A DNA stretch of 60,007 nucleotides from positions 1 through 60,007 of the forward strand of contig LRMT01000092.1 in NCBI GenBank assembly GCA_001725945.1. The letters are read 5' to 3'. This stretch comes from Cupriavidus sp. UYMMa02A. GTDB lineage: Bacteria > Pseudomonadota > Gammaproteobacteria > Burkholderiales > Burkholderiaceae. A model generated the notes under the pieces. That model did not search any database. It was not told where the DNA came from and saw nothing but the letters and a program-made list of their open reading frames with translations. Below are positions 59,743 through 60,007 of this stretch, one piece after another. Each line of letters begins with the position of its first letter. The stretch's first letter is position 1. The translations under genes were made by a program, and so were the position numbers.

Positions 59743-60007
59743 CTCATTTCTCTGCTGCTGACGCAGCAACGCAAACGGCAAAGCCGGATGCGAGGTCCGA
59801 AAGGGCAGGTTCTTTAACAATCAAACAACCGATAAGTGTGGGCGCTTGATAACGGATGCGAAAGATTTCGGTCTTTTAGCTCAAAAGTTACAAAGTGCTC
59901 GCACAGTAAAACGTGACTGGGTCTTCGGATCTGGTCAGTCAGTTTTCTGAGAGTGAGCGACCGCTCGAAAGAGCGAGGGAGCCGCGAGGCTTCCACACAG
60001 AGATTGA
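59743..60007 (+). rRNA. rrn leader with boxA and 5' edge of 16S rRNA
   Basis: Transcribed leader of an rRNA operon. boxA-like GTTCTTTAACAA (59809-59820) recruits the Nus antitermination complex. A hairpin CGCTCGAAAGAGCG (about 59964-59977) and flanking repeats belong to the processing stalk. The window ends in AGATTGA, the usual 5' sequence just before GAACATAAGAGTTTGATC of a betaproteobacterial 16S gene, so at most the first bases of 16S are inside. Confidence 0.8.

Noticed and set aside
59557..59996. Small open frames in the rRNA leader
   Set aside because: The region has tandem promoters, boxA and 16S leader sequence; frames lack ribosome binding sites.

Overview
The window reads as high-GC chromosomal DNA of a betaproteobacterium in the Burkholderiaceae, most likely Cupriavidus or a close relative. 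The main clues are a fructose-type ABC operon followed by zwf, pgi and a PfkB kinase (order frcRACB-zwf-pgi-frcK), an intracellular PHB depolymerase, a cluster of Bug-type periplasmic binding proteins, and a 3' end that stops at the 5' edge of a 16S rRNA gene. The genus is an inference.

Reading caution: about 30 genes are broken by one-base frame changes, roughly 58 in all. Every break I resolved is a missing base, usually in a G/C run of 2-4, and restoring it gives an intact family-length protein. I treat them as under-called homopolymers, not pseudogenes. Coordinates for these genes span all fragments, and stated lengths are for the reconstructed product.

Layout. 1-8.0 kb: start of a signal-peptide gene leaving the window on the minus strand, then a + strand operon of an M48-type metallopeptidase, a giant kinase-like/DUF4011/SF1-helicase/Vsr-like/WGR protein (about 1839 aa) and a BatA-like VWA membrane protein; a candidate defence or stress locus. 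8.1-12.8 kb: PHB depolymerase (minus), then a formate/nitrite channel and a membrane-anchored PP2C-kinase fusion. 12.8-22.4 kb: minus-strand fructose catabolic operon (ROK regulator, ABC importer, Zwf, Pgi, PfkB kinase), ending in a 69-aa protein resembling an isolated chemoreceptor tip and a terminator, with a palindromic operator upstream. 23-24.6 kb: GYD protein, small helical protein, and an EF-P paralogue without a modifiable loop residue.

24.8-42.3 kb: accessory catabolic island with two TauD-type dioxygenases plus a relic of a third, two FCD-type GntR regulators, two Bug binding proteins, a BKACE enzyme, an amidohydrolase, four MDR oxidoreductases, an SDR, two related small proteins and an exported argininosuccinate-lyase-family enzyme. 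Four copies of a TTAATGTCGACA promoter-operator tie most of the core into one regulon. This is the best candidate for an undescribed system.

42.3-49 kb: small membrane protein, hypothetical protein, AAA ATPase, ferredoxin-NADP reductase, class II glutamine amidotransferase, CBS protein, a sigma-54 promoter driving a 42-aa His-rich membrane peptide, DUF190 protein and DMT exporter. 49-54.3 kb: operon of DUF2760 protein and two divergent Hsp70s. 54.5-60 kb: rpoD-type sigma factor, PAS-GGDEF diguanylate cyclase, secreted protein of unknown role, and tandem rrn promoters with boxA leader. I saw no tRNA, IS element or CRISPR array.
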